A stretch of 64,000 nt of DNA from Formicarius rufipectus (Eukaryota; Chordata; Aves; Passeriformes; Formicariidae). The number at the start of each line of letters is the position of its first letter. The stretch's first letter is position 1. The notes under the pieces are model-generated. The model worked only from the letters and a program-made list of their open reading frames with translations, was not told the DNA's origin and ran no database searches. Shown here one piece after another: positions 12,540 to 24,489 of this stretch. The position numbers were made by a program, and so were the translations under genes. The stretch lies in contig VXAU01000211.1 of the NCBI GenBank assembly GCA_013399695.1, positions 400,903-464,902 of the forward strand. Direction: 5' to 3'.

Positions 12540-12870
12540 TCACCTTGCTCCTCGCACAGTTCCAATGTACAAACGCCCGCCTGCAGGGGCAGAGGTTAAT
12601 GAGAGCCACTCTCCGACCGCCCGCACAGCCGTGCCCGCACTCGCTCCCCGGCAGCGAAGGAAGCGCCCGGCTCCACTCGGAGCATCGCAGAGCCCCGGCC
12701 CCGCCGCGACCGGCAGCAATCGGGATGCGGCACCGCCGTGTCCCGGTGCGGAGGGCGCGGCCGCGGCCGGGAGGGGCTGCCGGAGGTCCGCGGAGCCCCG
12801 CGGGAGCTGTCCCGTCAGCACCGCCACGGAACCCCGCACGGCATCGCCAGCAACACTGGAAGGGCTACCT
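12540..12870. promoter_or_regulatory. CpG island (candidate promoter)
   Basis: Dense CpG sequence, including the NotI-type octamer GCGGCCGC at 12757-12764, unlike the CpG-poor flanks. Islands of this kind usually mark promoters. It lies between MED12 and the NLGN3 coding exon, so NLGN3 or a non-coding transcript is the likely user. No start site or exon can be assigned. Confidence 0.5.
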
Positions 12871-12904
12871 CAGCGCTCTCGGCAGCTTCCCGAGGCAGGG
12901 AAGT

Positions 12905-13235
12905 GGAGAGGGAGGTGATGAGCTCTTCTCCCTGGTGTCAAGGGAGGGAATGGTTCGAAGGTTTACACTGGGAAGCATTTATGTGCAGAGAGTGTTGTGA
13001 AACACTGGAACAGGCTTTGTAAAGCGGTGAATGGTGCCCCAAAGCTGACACTGTTTGAGAGGCATTTGGACAATGACCTTAACAACATGTTTTAACTTTC
13101 GGTCAGCCCTGAATGGGTCAGGCAGTTAGACTAGATGACCACTGTAGGTACCTTCCATCTGAAATTATTCTATTCCACTCTATTATATTTCATTTTATTC
13201 TGTTCTATTCCGTTATATTCCATTCTAAACAGTGC
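12905..13235 (+). mobile_element. CR1 LINE, 3'-end fragment with simple-repeat tail
   Basis: The sequence starts with the CR1 landmark CTCTTCTCCCTGGTGTCAAG and continues with AACACTGGAACAGGCT and a divergent TTAGACTAGATGACC before the 3' terminus. It then runs into an expanded TTCTATTCCAT-type tail (13167-13230), the expected fate of the CR1 ATTCTATG end. It is 5'-truncated, as most CR1 copies are, and clearly diverged. It sits directly beside the CpG island at 12.54-12.87 kb. Confidence 0.8.
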
Positions 13236-13239
13236 TTCC

Positions 13240-15660
13240 CTAATAAATGGCAGAATTACTCCAGTGCTGGCTTTGAGCAGGCAGGTGACTGACAACGCAA
13301 AAAGTGCATCCACAGAACTCTGGAATTTCCAGACGAGCACTCAGGAGTGAACTGACAGACAATCTGCTTTCAGCAAACCCTTGGCACCAGCACAAAGTTC
13401 ATGCCAAGACAACTTGCTCACTCTCCCACACATCACAAACAAGCACCAGGCACCTACTTTAAGGCAATATAATCTCACTCACAAATCTGTGATCAACACT
13501 CCACAGCGAGTGACTGGAGTGCAAATCTCACCCAGCATGGAGAGAGCTGGCTGCACAAGCAGCATTCCCCTCACTTCCTTCTCCAGCTTTGGCAAGCTGC
13601 ACACTGACATTATCCCACCTGCTCATCACCATCCCCCTCACATCTGCCAGAGTAATGCCTCCTATGTCCTCTTCCAAGTGACTGCCCTGGAAACTACCAT
13701 GGCTAATAGGGGCTGTTTTTAAAGTTAACATGGATCATTATGACTGAACTGTGTTAGGGAGTGATTACACAAGCACAAGGCTCTTTTCAATAAGGTCTTA
13801 AAAGTCTATGTCCAAACATATTCATATTTCTTATATTAGCAAAAGCAGGTTTGAAATCTAACAAAGAAAGGAGACTCTGGTGACCCAGAGGGGCTGGTTC
13901 AATGCAATGACACCCACACTTCTGAAATGCCCCAAATTAAATATGAAACCCAGCTGCTTCCCCAAAACTCTCTGTCTTTCCAGTCTTTCAAGCTCCTTTC
14001 TGTACACCCAGCCATGTAAAGGACATGAACCTCCCTCAACCAACTGGGCCACAGCAATGTGTACAGAGCTCTGTCTTACCCATATCACCACCTCTGCTGA
14101 GAATGGCTCAAGACATCTCACACGTGCTCCAGAGAAGGCAGCAGTGGCTGCAGGCAGACCGAATGCCTGCAGAGCCAATGCTTTCCATGGACCAGCGTGG
14201 ACTGGAGGAGGCTCTATAAATGTAAGGAGGTGGGCTGGGCAGAGAGGAACTGACTGAAGCTTAAAATACATGGACTTCCTGCAAATGCGATGGGAGAGAG
14301 TGGGCAAAAAAACCCAAGAGTGCTCTGAATGGGAACAACTACATCCAAAATAAGTTGTCAAAGTTTCATTTTCACTGACTCAAAGCTGGAAGCCAAAATC
14401 ACTCAGTCAAAGGTTGTAATCCAGACAGTGGCTTCAGACTCTCTGGTTACAAAGGAAGAGCTGGTAATGGATTGTTTCCTTTTTCAACACCTGCCCCCAT
14501 CATATCTTTCTGTTTAATATCACCGATCACCACTCTCTGTCAACTCACCAAGGTTTTAAACAGCAGAATTTAAACCAGGTCAAGGAAGCAATCTGGGCTA
14601 AGGATGATGAAACAAAGTACAAAGATGAAGAAAATAGCTGGAGATAAGCAGGAACTAACTTATCCACAGAAACTGAAATGTGACATAATAAGTTGTGCAG
14701 AGATAAGGTGAAAAGTTATCTGGCAGTACAGGCACCACCTTTCTGCAACACTTGTTCCACCCCATATTATACTATGAGACATCAAGTCCATGGAGCAGGG
14801 TGGCTGTATGGAGATAACACATCCCTGTGCAAGTGGGGCTGTGGGCCACCCAACAGAGCCACCCCTCCAGGGTCTAAACACAGGCAGCAGAGCTATGTGT
14901 GCTCCCTCATGGATCAAGAAAGTCCAAGCACTGCAGTCCAGCACCAATTTGTTTGCTCATTGTGTGATCTTTGGTGTCTATGCTCAGGAAAGCTGTCCCA
15001 GGAGATGTTTGAGTTTACATTACCTCCACTGTCCGCACCACCTCCACCTTGCTACAATAGTCCTTACTTGCAGGTGAAACTCCAGACAGGCTCTGCACAG
15101 ACCTATGTGCCCAGAGCCTGGGATGCAGGGCCGTACACCCCCATGCTCCCTAGCTTCCCACAGCCTGGAAAGCTGCAGGCCCTGTCCTGTGCCAGAGAGA
15201 TATCCTGGTCGAACTCCCGCCCACCACCCTACTCAGAGAGTGCCCCAGCACATCCCACCTGACACAAGCTGCTGAGTTTTATGTTAGTGCCAGTGGCCCT
15301 TACCAAAGACAAGACATAATTTTCTGACCATATTGAAAGTGTCCCTTTGAGGCCTAATGGCATCACCAGTGACTCGCCACTCAATGACACTGCAGCTTGC
15401 CTGGGGCACAGTCAGTCCTGGGGGCAAGTCAGCATTGAGGACCAGGGCACTGCTCAGTCCCAGCTCTGCCATGGCTGGCCTGGGAGACCACAGTCCCCTC
15501 CTCACAGCCCTGGACTCTTCATCTAGAGCAGAGGGTTGCTCTCTGCAAAGCACCTGGAGGTGGGAGTCCCACCTCTGGACTGGGACAGGAGATGGGTACA
15601 CACAGGTAGGACAGGGCACAGGCCAGTGCAAGCCACATTTGCTAATGCTGTAATGCACAT
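13240..15660. other. Intergenic or 5' intronic sequence without identified genes
   Basis: Mixed-composition sequence. I found no coding exon, RNA gene or recognisable transposon in it on either strand. Confidence 0.45.
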
Positions 15661-15665
15661 TCCTT

Positions 15666-15913
15666 CTGCTTCCACCAGCAAGCAGGCTTCACCAGAAGCA
15701 TCAGAAAGGAAAGACCCAAATGTGGAGGTGGGAAAACACCATTGTTGCTGGAAGCACCATGGACTCCTCCATCCACACCACAATCCTGCCTGCTTCCACC
15801 AGCAAGCAGGACTCACTGGAGTCATCAGAAAGGAAAGACCCAAATGTGGAGGTGGGAAAACGCCACTGTGGCTGGATGTGCCATGGCCTCCTCCATCCAC
15901 ACCACCACCCTGC
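15666..15913. repeat. Two-copy tandem duplication, 124-bp unit
   Basis: The words CTGCTTCCACCAGCAAGCAGG and TCAGAAAGGAAAGACCCAAA each recur exactly 124 bp apart (15666/15790 and 15701/15825). Copy 1 is 15666-15789 and copy 2 about 15790-15913. The copies differ at scattered positions, so the duplication is not brand new. Both strands stay open across it, giving spurious repetitive open frames. Confidence 0.85.
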
Positions 15914-15949
15914 CCACTGCCGAGCTTGCTGGTGGCACGGAGCACCCAG

Positions 15950-16500
15950 ACCTCTTTCTCTTCCAGCTGCACCGTGCACGTCGCCTCCGCGGGGCAGGGA
16001 ACAACCACCCCAGGGCAGCACCTCTTGGCAGGGCTCCTGCCGGCAGGCGGGACCGCACTCCCGGAGCCAACATGACACAGCCACATCCTGCAGCAGCCCC
16101 TGCTGCTCCGGGCTGACGTCAGCCTCCGCAAGAGCTGGCAGGCAGGACATGCTGTGCATGCCGGCCGCGATGCTCGCACACACCGCCCGGCCCCAGCGCA
16201 CACCCTGCCCTGTGTTCCCCACCGGCTACGCTTTGTCTGCAAATCGAATTTCACACTCGCACGCTCCAGAATAAAGCGCAGGTGCTGGAGCGGCCCCCAT
16301 CCCCCTGCACAGCTGCCTTACCCCTTACCCCACCCGAGCGCCGGCACCGAGGGTGATGGTAATGGCTGTGGAGGAGCTCCTGGGCAAAACTGCCGACCCC
16401 GCACGGCCGGCACCGGGTCACGGCAGGGCTGCCACGCTCAGGGCAGCGACAGGGCAAGGGCAGCCCTGGGGCCCCTGGCACAGCGGCCACTCACGTGTGC
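15950..16500. promoter_or_regulatory. Moderately CpG-rich segment
   Basis: GC-rich with more CpG than neighbouring DNA, but less dense than the 12.5-kb island. It may be a weak promoter or a GC-rich patch. No exon or start site is assignable. Confidence 0.25.
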
Positions 16501-16529
16501 TGCCGTCGGAAAACGCCCATCCGCAGCTG

Positions 16530-18775
16530 AATAAGATAAAAGCCCATCCCAGAGTTACTGGTTTCCCCAGAAACCCTAAAGGCTTTCCCAGGAATTCTGG
16601 AAACGCAGATTTGCTACGTGCTCCAGTAAGCAAACTAAAGAGTTTATACAATTGTCATGCCCAGAGACCACCAGGCACAGCCGGGTGGCACACGGCGTAG
16701 GCACACCAAACAGGTGTGGCGGCAGTCCCCTGAGAAGGATCCCAGGCAGTTCCATGGTGCAGCCCAAGCCCTTGACAGCCTCTACTCAACTAAAACAAGC
16801 AGCTTTCTCAAGGAGGGAAGCCTGTCCTCATCAAGGCCTTTGGCTGCTCACATTCCCAAACCAAAAAACCCAAGCTGGCGTGACTAAGCAGAAGACCATG
16901 GAAGCACTCTGGGTTGGGCAGTCAGCCTGCAGCCAGGGCAGCTCCACAAAGTCCTCCTCGTGCAGCCAGGGCTCGCTGAGGACTCTAGGTCAGGCAAGCC
17001 AGCAGCTAGGAAGGAAATCTATTCAAATTTAATCCAAAGTGTATTTTCTATTTTCCCTTGTAAATTTATCCTCCCATATTTTCTATCTTCAAGCACAAAA
17101 AAGCAGAAAGCCTAAAACCTCTGGCAAAAAAAATCCTTTAATGTGTTTTACTGCAAATACCGCCTAGTGTTAAGAAATAAGCTGGACCGGAGCAAATCAG
17201 GCAGCCTGGGGATGCCCTGGCTCTCCAGAGGGAGCAAACCAGGATGAAGCAGGACATACAGGCATGCTGCAAGGACCAACAATGCCAAGAAAAGTCAAGT
17301 CCCAGTGCCAAGACGGCTCTCGTGCTCCCTGCTGCTTCTCAGGTCCCCAAGCACAGCTCTGCCTCAGCAGATGCCCACTTTGAAGCATCACTCCTGACGG
17401 ACACAGGAGGAGGTTTTTGTTAAAAAGAGCAGGAAACCAAATGGCTCATTTTTAAGTCGTGAGCATCAAACTACAGCAGCTCCCTGCCCAAGTCTGCAAC
17501 CTCACATTCTTATCAAGAGAGCCCAGTGGCAACAGAGACCAAAATGACAAGACAGAAACAGAGATCATTTCTGTCTTGAGGCACAGCTGCTATCCATGGG
17601 AGATTTCAGTCTGTGGTTGCAAGGACACCCTTGTGCTGGCTGGATACTTCCCTCAGCTCTCACAGACAGAGTCCTCCTGGAAGTCGTGAGGATGGGAAAC
17701 AGCATCCTCTTCATAAGCAACAACCTTGGTTGACCTCATCCTGCTGCCCTCCAACCAAAGCCCAAGGGGGACCACCAGATCCTAAGTTCATCCCTGCATC
17801 CTACTCTCCAAGTCCACTTCTCCCACAAGAAGCAAACCTCTCCCAACCAAGGCTCACATCTCCCTGTTGTCCTTGCATACCTCTGGACTGTTCAGGATCT
17901 GGGGAACAGGCCTTTCAGCACTCCAGGTATGCCCAGGTAAAGCTGAACTGGGCCCTCAGTGATAGCAGGACATGAGTCTTTTCTCATATGGGCATAAAAC
18001 TGAGAACAAAACTGACACTGATGTTTCCAGATGTGTGAGAACAGGCAGAGCCAGGGGACTGGAGGAGAGGGAGTTGAAGATCAGATCCCTGGAGATCCCA
18101 TAGCACCTACCACGTGTAGTGAGTACCAGGGAACTGGGACAACTCTAAGATGAGACTCCAGCTCTGCTGTCAGTGTGTCAGGCAGGTCCCCTGTGCCCAG
18201 AGAACCAGAGGAAGCAGAACTGCCAGGTAACACAGAAGGAAGGGGTATCACCATCCATTTTCAAACCAACTGAATTAGTACCTGATCAGTAGATAAAAGC
18301 CTGTCAGAGGTCTCCAGCAAAGAGTACTGTGATGCCAAGGCAGAGGATTGGTACTTGCCATCACAGGTCCCATCTCTCCCACCAGGTGCACCTTCATCAC
18401 ATGGCGAAAGCATCCCACACTCTCAGTGAGGAGGCAGGACTGAGCATGCACCCATCACCTTGTGCCAAGCAAAGTAACACAGAACTGGATGAGGATAAAC
18501 CCATCCTTCTTTACCAAAGCCCAGTTCTCCGTCCTGGCTCTACCTCTCTGGTGGGCACAGTGTTGTGAAAATAACAACCAGACCTGTACTTTGCTGCAAG
18601 CAGTCAGAAGCACAAGCAATTCACAGCTCAGCAGCTGCCCAAGTCAGAGGTGGATTTCAGTGCATTTATTGGTACTGAGGGAGCCTCTTGTCTTTCTTGA
18701 ATTCATTCCATTTCTCCTGAAACCAGTGTAAGGTTTTGCTGTTCATGACACATTGTCCTGAGGACTTCTGTGATT
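16530..18775. other. Intergenic or 5' intronic sequence without identified genes
   Basis: Nothing recognisable: no coding similarity, RNA gene or young repeat on either strand. Confidence 0.45.
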
Positions 18776-18889
18776 TGATAGCACATCTGCAAGAGGCAAT
18801 GCCCCTCCTCCTGTTTGGCACCTCCTGCTAGTTTAATTTGATGTGACCTTGTACAGAAATAAACAGTGAACAGTTAACCTCTATCATTT

Positions 18890-19070
18890 CTCTCCTGGCC
18901 TCCTGTAGACATATCTTATCCATCATGTGTTATTTCTTTTCCAGTCTGAAGAGCCCTGCCTTATTTAGCCACTTTTTTTGCAGAGGCCATCAGACCTCTG
19001 ACCATTCCTGCTGCATCTTCCAAGCATTTGACTCCACAATGATCTCAACACTCACACATCTCTCCAGAGC
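18890..19070 (-). mobile_element. Old CR1-like LINE fragment (tentative)
   Basis: The plus strand resembles the reverse complement of a CR1 3' region: CAGTCTGAAGAGCCCTG, then TTTAGCC, then an ATCAGACCTCTGACCATTCCTGCTGC segment in the expected order. It is heavily diverged, so the boundaries are approximate and the call is weak. Confidence 0.4.
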
Positions 19071-20253
19071 TCCCTCAGTTCTAGAGACAGAGACACAGAG
19101 CAACCCCTGTCCCCTTCTCCTCCATCACTGTCCCATGACGCCTCAAGTGGTGCTTGGCATCATGTAAGGGTAGATGAAATATGTGACAATAGTAAGACTC
19201 ACAGATTCACCTTCACAACTCCTTTAGCACTGAGTGCCAGAACCAGGACATGGACAGGGCCACTCCCATGGTGACACTCTACAGACTTGGGCTTCTTCTC
19301 CCACTCTTCTAGAGCTAAGGACTGCTTGATGAAGGCAAAGTCCCTGCAGCCTCTGATCATCACCAAAGGGCATTGTCAGTAGTCCTCTCTCTAAGCCTGT
19401 CTCAAACGCTTTCTGACCAAACTCTTGCCAACCATCCTTGCCCTCATAGAGCCCCAGCAGCCCAGGCCCAGACCCAAACAAGGCTTATGCACAGTATGAG
19501 CCCTGTAACACGCTCTCTCTGCAACCTTTCCCAAACTCTGCCACCTGCTCTGCTGGCACGGCTGGAGCATCTGGCCACCAGGCAAAGCTTCAGCTCTGCT
19601 TGCCAGGCACCTTACAGGATACACTCACACTGAGATGCAGTTTGAAAATAACAGATGTTACTCCACTGTTCTGCATTTTGCAGCATCAGGAACTAGGTTT
19701 CTTTACCAACAATCCCCTGAGCTCCTTGCCAAGGCGGTCTCAGCCCAAACAGTGCTCCCCAGCACAAAGTCTTGCTCACAGACAGCCCCTGCCACGTGGC
19801 ATCCCTGCTGCCAGGCAGACAACATGGCAAAAGGAATGTATTGCAAGGGCAGACTTTGCACACACCACTGCAAGACGAAGCAGGAATACAGGTTCCATCA
19901 TGGAACTGCAATACCACATAACTACTGAGACCAGACAAGTGTTGCAGAATGCAGAAAATTGGATATTCTGTGAATATTCTGTGAACAATTCATTGTGCAG
20001 TTCCCAGGAGAAGCAGGCCTGTGTTTACAGATTTCAAGAGAGCAGTTCGCAGCCTTGGAGTGAGAACTTATCTATAAGAAGAACATCTGCTGTTACTCCC
20101 CAAATTCCTTCAGAGAGCCATCATGGGATGAGTTCTTCGGGAGGAGTTAATTAACATTAACACCTATGAACTGCGGACTTTAGGTGGCCTGAGAATGAAC
20201 AGTTCTAAGCTGACCAATCATTTGATATAATGATGTAACTGAAAAGCATAGAT

Positions 20254-20260
20254 TATAAAT
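20254..20260 (+). promoter_or_regulatory. TATA box in the probable LTR
   Basis: TATAAAT, about 40 bp after a CCAAT sequence and about 20 bp before AATAAA. This is the expected U3/R layout, which orients the LTR on the plus strand, opposite to NLGN3 and MED12. Confidence 0.55.
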
Positions 20261-20277
20261 ACAGTGTGTGATATGTT

Positions 20278-20283
20278 AATAAA
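20278..20283 (+). terminator. Poly(A) signal in the probable LTR
   Basis: AATAAA just after the TATA box. A GT-rich stretch follows near 20320-20340, as expected of a downstream element. Confidence 0.5.
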
Positions 20284-20459
20284 GCTTTTTCCTTTCGGCT
20301 GGACTCACGGCATGGAGTGGGTGTGTGAGTGTGTGAGCCTTAAGGGGCCCGTGCTGCCCTGAGTTGGTTCTGGGTGAGCTCTCGTGTGAGCTCTTATATT
20401 TCTCTCTCTATAGAGATATATATTTTTTATTTTATTTTACTTTAGACAAGTTCCCAAAA

Positions 20460-23400
20460 AAACAGCACATAACCTCCTATCCAGACAAAAGTTCCAGGAG
20501 CTACACAAACCAGACATGACCCAGCAGCTGCAGCCAGAAGCACCCATGTCTTTCCACTGCTCCCTCTTCATACCCATTTCCTTTCAGTCAGACTTGCTCC
20601 AGGGTCTGAATGATGTGGGTTCAAACTGGCAGCTCTGGCAATTGCAGGACCATTTATTCATTCTCCTCACACCCGCAGTGGAATCCTGCTGAGGCCAGCA
20701 GTGCACACAGTGCTGGCCACAGCCTGCTCCCTGCCCCCAGCTCTGGGGAGCATCACGCTGGAAGACCACCAGAGCATTTAGTCCACCATGCAGTACCACC
20801 CAGCTCTGCCACAGTCCTCAAACCCAGCTCTCCTCCAGGGCCCTGGTACCAGGATCCAACCTGCCTCCTTGTGCTGCTGTGCCCCTGCCAGACGGCTGTG
20901 ACCACCTCCCCTCTGTGCCGACCCCAAAGCCACACAGGAACCTTCGCTGTCTTTCAAAACACTGTCACTGGCAGCCAATAACCACAGACCACCAGCAGAG
21001 GAACCTCTGTCTGGGATCCCACAGGCAGCTGATAACTGTTGCATCACTGTTGCACTGGAAGGTCTAAGGACACAGTGTCAAGTTGCCCCTGCTCCATCCC
21101 TCTGTACTTGGTGCACTGCCCCAGGGTGGCAAATCCACACCCCCTATGTGCTCTGCTGAAAGATTTCACAGGTTCCTCTGTGGCTCCACCACTACTTGTT
21201 GCCCAGACACATGCTCTGTGTCCCTATCCCCATCACTTCCCACCATCCTGATACCCTCCTACTGTTACTGGATTCCTCCGGCTGTCACCAACACAGCTGG
21301 TCTGTCTGAAGCCTCAGTTGCTCCTGGACAGCCAAGAGAGCTTCCTTTCTGCCCTGACTGCTGCGAAGAAATAGCTTCCAGAAAAGAGGATACAGGAAGA
21401 TGGCAGCAAACTGCTTGGGAGGCAGCAAAATTGCTGTGGCTGGGGAGGTTCAGGAGCTGGCTGAGCTGATGCTGCTTGGGAATGGTTTAGATGGAGCTTA
21501 GAGACTTGATAACCTCAAGGTCCCTTCACTACCAGCTTTCCTAAAACACCTCTTTCCTTGACACAAAGACAAGGCCAACGTGGACCTGCCAGAGGATTTT
21601 GGCAGTCACTATCTCCTTGTGCTCGCTCGTGAACTCAACGTGATCCTGGTCAAAAGACACCTGGAACAAGTCCCTGTCTGTGTTGAACCAGAGCATCCAG
21701 AGCAGATCTCACAGAGAGCCGGGACAGACAGAGCCACCACACCTGGAGCCTTAGCACAGCTCTCTGTTAATTCTCACGCTGCCCTCTGAAGCTCTGGCAG
21801 GTCCTGCCCCAGGCAGCCTGAACAGCAGCTCCACTCGTGACTCGGAGGCTCTGGCTGCTCTCAAGCACCTTCACTCCATCCCTTTGGGACAAAATCCTCT
21901 ACATGGGGGCTGGAAAGATGAAAAGCACAGGGCAACATCCTTGGCATGGGCTCAATCTTCCCTTCAACAAGGCTGCCCTAGATGCTCATTGCTGTTGAAC
22001 ATGGGCAGTTGGAGGCTGTGCAAGCCAGCAGCATGTACACCCTGCCAAGATGGGCTCTGCAGCTCCTATTTCCTCAGCACAGCCCTGGGCAGGGCCCACA
22101 CACCCACATCCGAGGGCTGCCCTGCACCCTGGTGGCTTTTGCTTGTGCTCTGGAGGTTGAGAGCTGCACGTTTGCAGGTGTCCAACCAAACTCCACATCC
22201 CGACTGCACATGTAACCATGGCAACTGCACATGCGAGTGGCAAAGCCTCGAGCCTGGCTAACTGCAAATGCAAATGAAGCAAACACATGCACAGTGCTAA
22301 AAGCGTGACCTCTAAATGTCAGCCTTTAACCATTTTGCAGACACCAGCTTTGGTGGCGGCCACCTGCAGCATGCAGAGCAGAAAGAGGTCTGGTTCTTCT
22401 GGGTCCCCAACCCTGCATCAGGTGTTGGTGTGGGTGCTTGGGTGCACCCATGGCACAGGCATTTCCCAGAGCCAAGAGTGACTCCTGCCTTGGCAATCAG
22501 CAGTTTCATCTCTGAGGACACATCCACCCCATACCCAGCTGGTAGATGCTCCCAGTTCCACAGAGCACCCTGATTCCCAGAGGAAGGAAGGTCCCACCAG
22601 GCTGGCACAAAGCATGGCCAGCACAGGGACTCACAGCGAGCTGCTCTGCCAACTCTCCCAATGCACCCACATATGCCCAGCTGTGGAGGCATGTCCAACC
22701 CCTCTGCCGTCACCTGGGGCCAAGCCAGCAGCAGCATCAGATGAGGCATCTTCAAAGGATGGACTGAAAATCCCATCCTTCCAGGGACTTCATGCTGAAG
22801 CCACCTCCCTAAGGGAGGTCTGTCGCCTTGGGAAGGGCTGTCCGTAGAGGCATAAGGAGGTGTCACTGTTTGGGAGAGTGTGTTTCAGAGACTGACTGGC
22901 TGGACAAGTCTCGGATCTCTCATCATTTCTTTCCTTTGCTGCTGACAGCATCGGATGCAGACAGACCCCAGCACTAACCATCACCCACCACATTCTGCTC
23001 CGTGCCTTCGAGCACAACGGAGCCAAGCTCAGGAGAGCAGTGCCAACTCCAGCCACAGCGTGTGTTATTGGAGCCACCAGCAACCTCTGCACCCACCACC
23101 CTGCTCAGGGTTGGGTGGATGAATGGGTGTCTGGCCAGCACCACAGAGCCCCTGTTTTGACAGCCAGCTTGCCTCCAGCTAGGCTCCTGGCCCAAGGGAG
23201 AAACAGGCAATGCCATCCACTCCAAGAGCCCAGTGGCTAATATCACTCCCCATGCCACATAAACGGAGTCAAGGGGATCTCCTGCCTGCCCTTGACCCAG
23301 GGATGCTCACATCAGCAGCCTCCTGCCTGGGAGCACCAGAGCATCCTTGCACCCCAAACAACCAACCCCCACCCCAGCACCTACACCACAGACACTCCCG
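20460..23400. other. Intergenic or 5' intronic sequence without identified genes
   Basis: No gene, RNA or recognisable repeat seen on either strand. Confidence 0.45.
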
Positions 23401-23509
23401 CAGCCCCAGGGAGCATCCCAATCTCTGGGGTGAGAATGCCGGGGCCGGGACAGCCCCTGCTTCTCGCTCTTTGCTGGGCTGGGCCGAGCGGGACCGGGTG
23501 GCCCGGCGG

Positions 23510-23678
23510 ATGCGGGATAGTGGTCGAGATATGGGATGGGAGCCGGGATGCGGGGCTGGGGCCGGGATGCAGGGCTGGGGCTGGGATGAGGGGTGGGAGT
23601 CGAGATGCTGGGCGGGAGCCGGGATGCGGGGCTGGGATGTGGAGCAGGAGCCGGGATGCGGGGCTGGGGCTGGGATGC
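23510..23678. repeat. GC-rich minisatellite, left of the assembly gap
   Basis: Imperfect tandem units of roughly 20 bp built around GGGATGCGGGGCTGGGGCC run straight into the run of N. The unit is G-rich on the plus strand. Confidence 0.85.
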
Positions 23679-23994
23679 NNNNNNNNNNNNNNNNNNNNNN
23701 NNNNNNNNNNNNNNNNNNNNNNNNNNNNNNNNNNNNNNNNNNNNNNNNNNNNNNNNNNNNNNNNNNNNNNNNNNNNNNNNNNNNNNNNNNNNNNNNNNNN
23801 NNNNNNNNNNNNNNNNNNNNNNNNNNNNNNNNNNNNNNNNNNNNNNNNNNNNNNNNNNNNNNNNNNNNNNNNNNNNNNNNNNNNNNNNNNNNNNNNNNNN
23901 NNNNNNNNNNNNNNNNNNNNNNNNNNNNNNNNNNNNNNNNNNNNNNNNNNNNNNNNNNNNNNNNNNNNNNNNNNNNNNNNNNNNNNNNNNNNNN
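23679..23994. other. Assembly gap (316 N)
   Basis: Unresolved bases lying between two GC-rich tandem arrays. The true content and length are unknown; collapse of repeat copies is likely. Confidence 0.99.
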
Positions 23995-24028
23995 GAGGGG
24001 CCGCACCGCAGCACCCCTTCGCTGCCGC

Positions 24029-24215
24029 CGCGCCGGCCGCCGCCGGCATCGGGCATCCTACGGCCCCGCCACCGCCGCCGGCATCGGGCATCCCGCGGCC
24101 CCGCCACCGCCACTGGCATCGGGCATCCCATGGCCCCGGCGCCGGCATCAGGCGTCCCATGGCCCCGCCACCGCCACCGGCATTGGGCATCCCATGGCCC
24201 CGGCGCTGCGCTGGC
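24029..24215. repeat. GC-rich minisatellite, right of the assembly gap
   Basis: About five units of 35 bp (two of them shortened to about 29 bp), each starting GGCATCGGGCATCC and followed by a GGCCCCGCCACCGCC-type block. It is C-rich on the plus strand. The core CATCCC/GGCCCC pattern resembles the reverse complement of the left array, so the arrays may be one family in opposite orientations. Confidence 0.85.
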
Positions 24216-24489
24216 CGGGCCCGGCACCGCACGCCCCGGGGTCTGCACCGCCCGTGTCGCTGAACCGCGGGATGCCGCACCCGCCGAGCACCGCGCAGTC
24301 CGGTACCGCGCCCTCCGGGTACCGGCTCCAGCCGCATCTGCACCTCCGGTATCCCCGAACCCCTGCCCTACGCACGGCGCCGGCACTGCCCACCTATGGA
24401 CTCTGGGCGGAAGGGGTACCCGCACCGTCCCGACCGGGACACCTGCACAGCCTGGGGCTCCCCGCACCACCCTAAAATACGACCCCATC

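Larger units (their letters stand above)
19940..20444 (+). mobile_element. Probable solo LTR of an endogenous retrovirus
   Basis: A 505-bp unit flanked by the direct repeat GACAAG (19934-19939 and 20445-20450; the match extends to AGACAAG if one base is shared). It starts TGTTGC. It holds a CCAAT box near 20212, TATAAAT at 20254-20260 and AATAAA at 20278-20283. A TATA-to-poly(A)-signal distance of about 20 nt is seen in short-R avian retroviral LTRs. A six-base duplication fits alpha- or betaretrovirus-like integration. The 3' end reads TTTA instead of the usual CA, so the terminus may be mutated or misplaced by a base or two. No gag, pol or env sequence is beside it, so the provirus has been reduced to one LTR. 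Confidence 0.65.
23410..24480. promoter_or_regulatory. CpG-dense island containing the gap and minisatellites
   Basis: Very high GC and CpG across about 1 kb. It could be a promoter island, for example for NLGN3, which points leftward from here, or simply GC-rich repeat DNA. Open frames through it contain the gap and low-complexity sequence and are not genes. Confidence 0.35.

Noticed and set aside
15666..15913. Direct repeats considered as a CRISPR-like array
   Set aside because: Only two 124-bp copies with no spacer structure, in a vertebrate genome.
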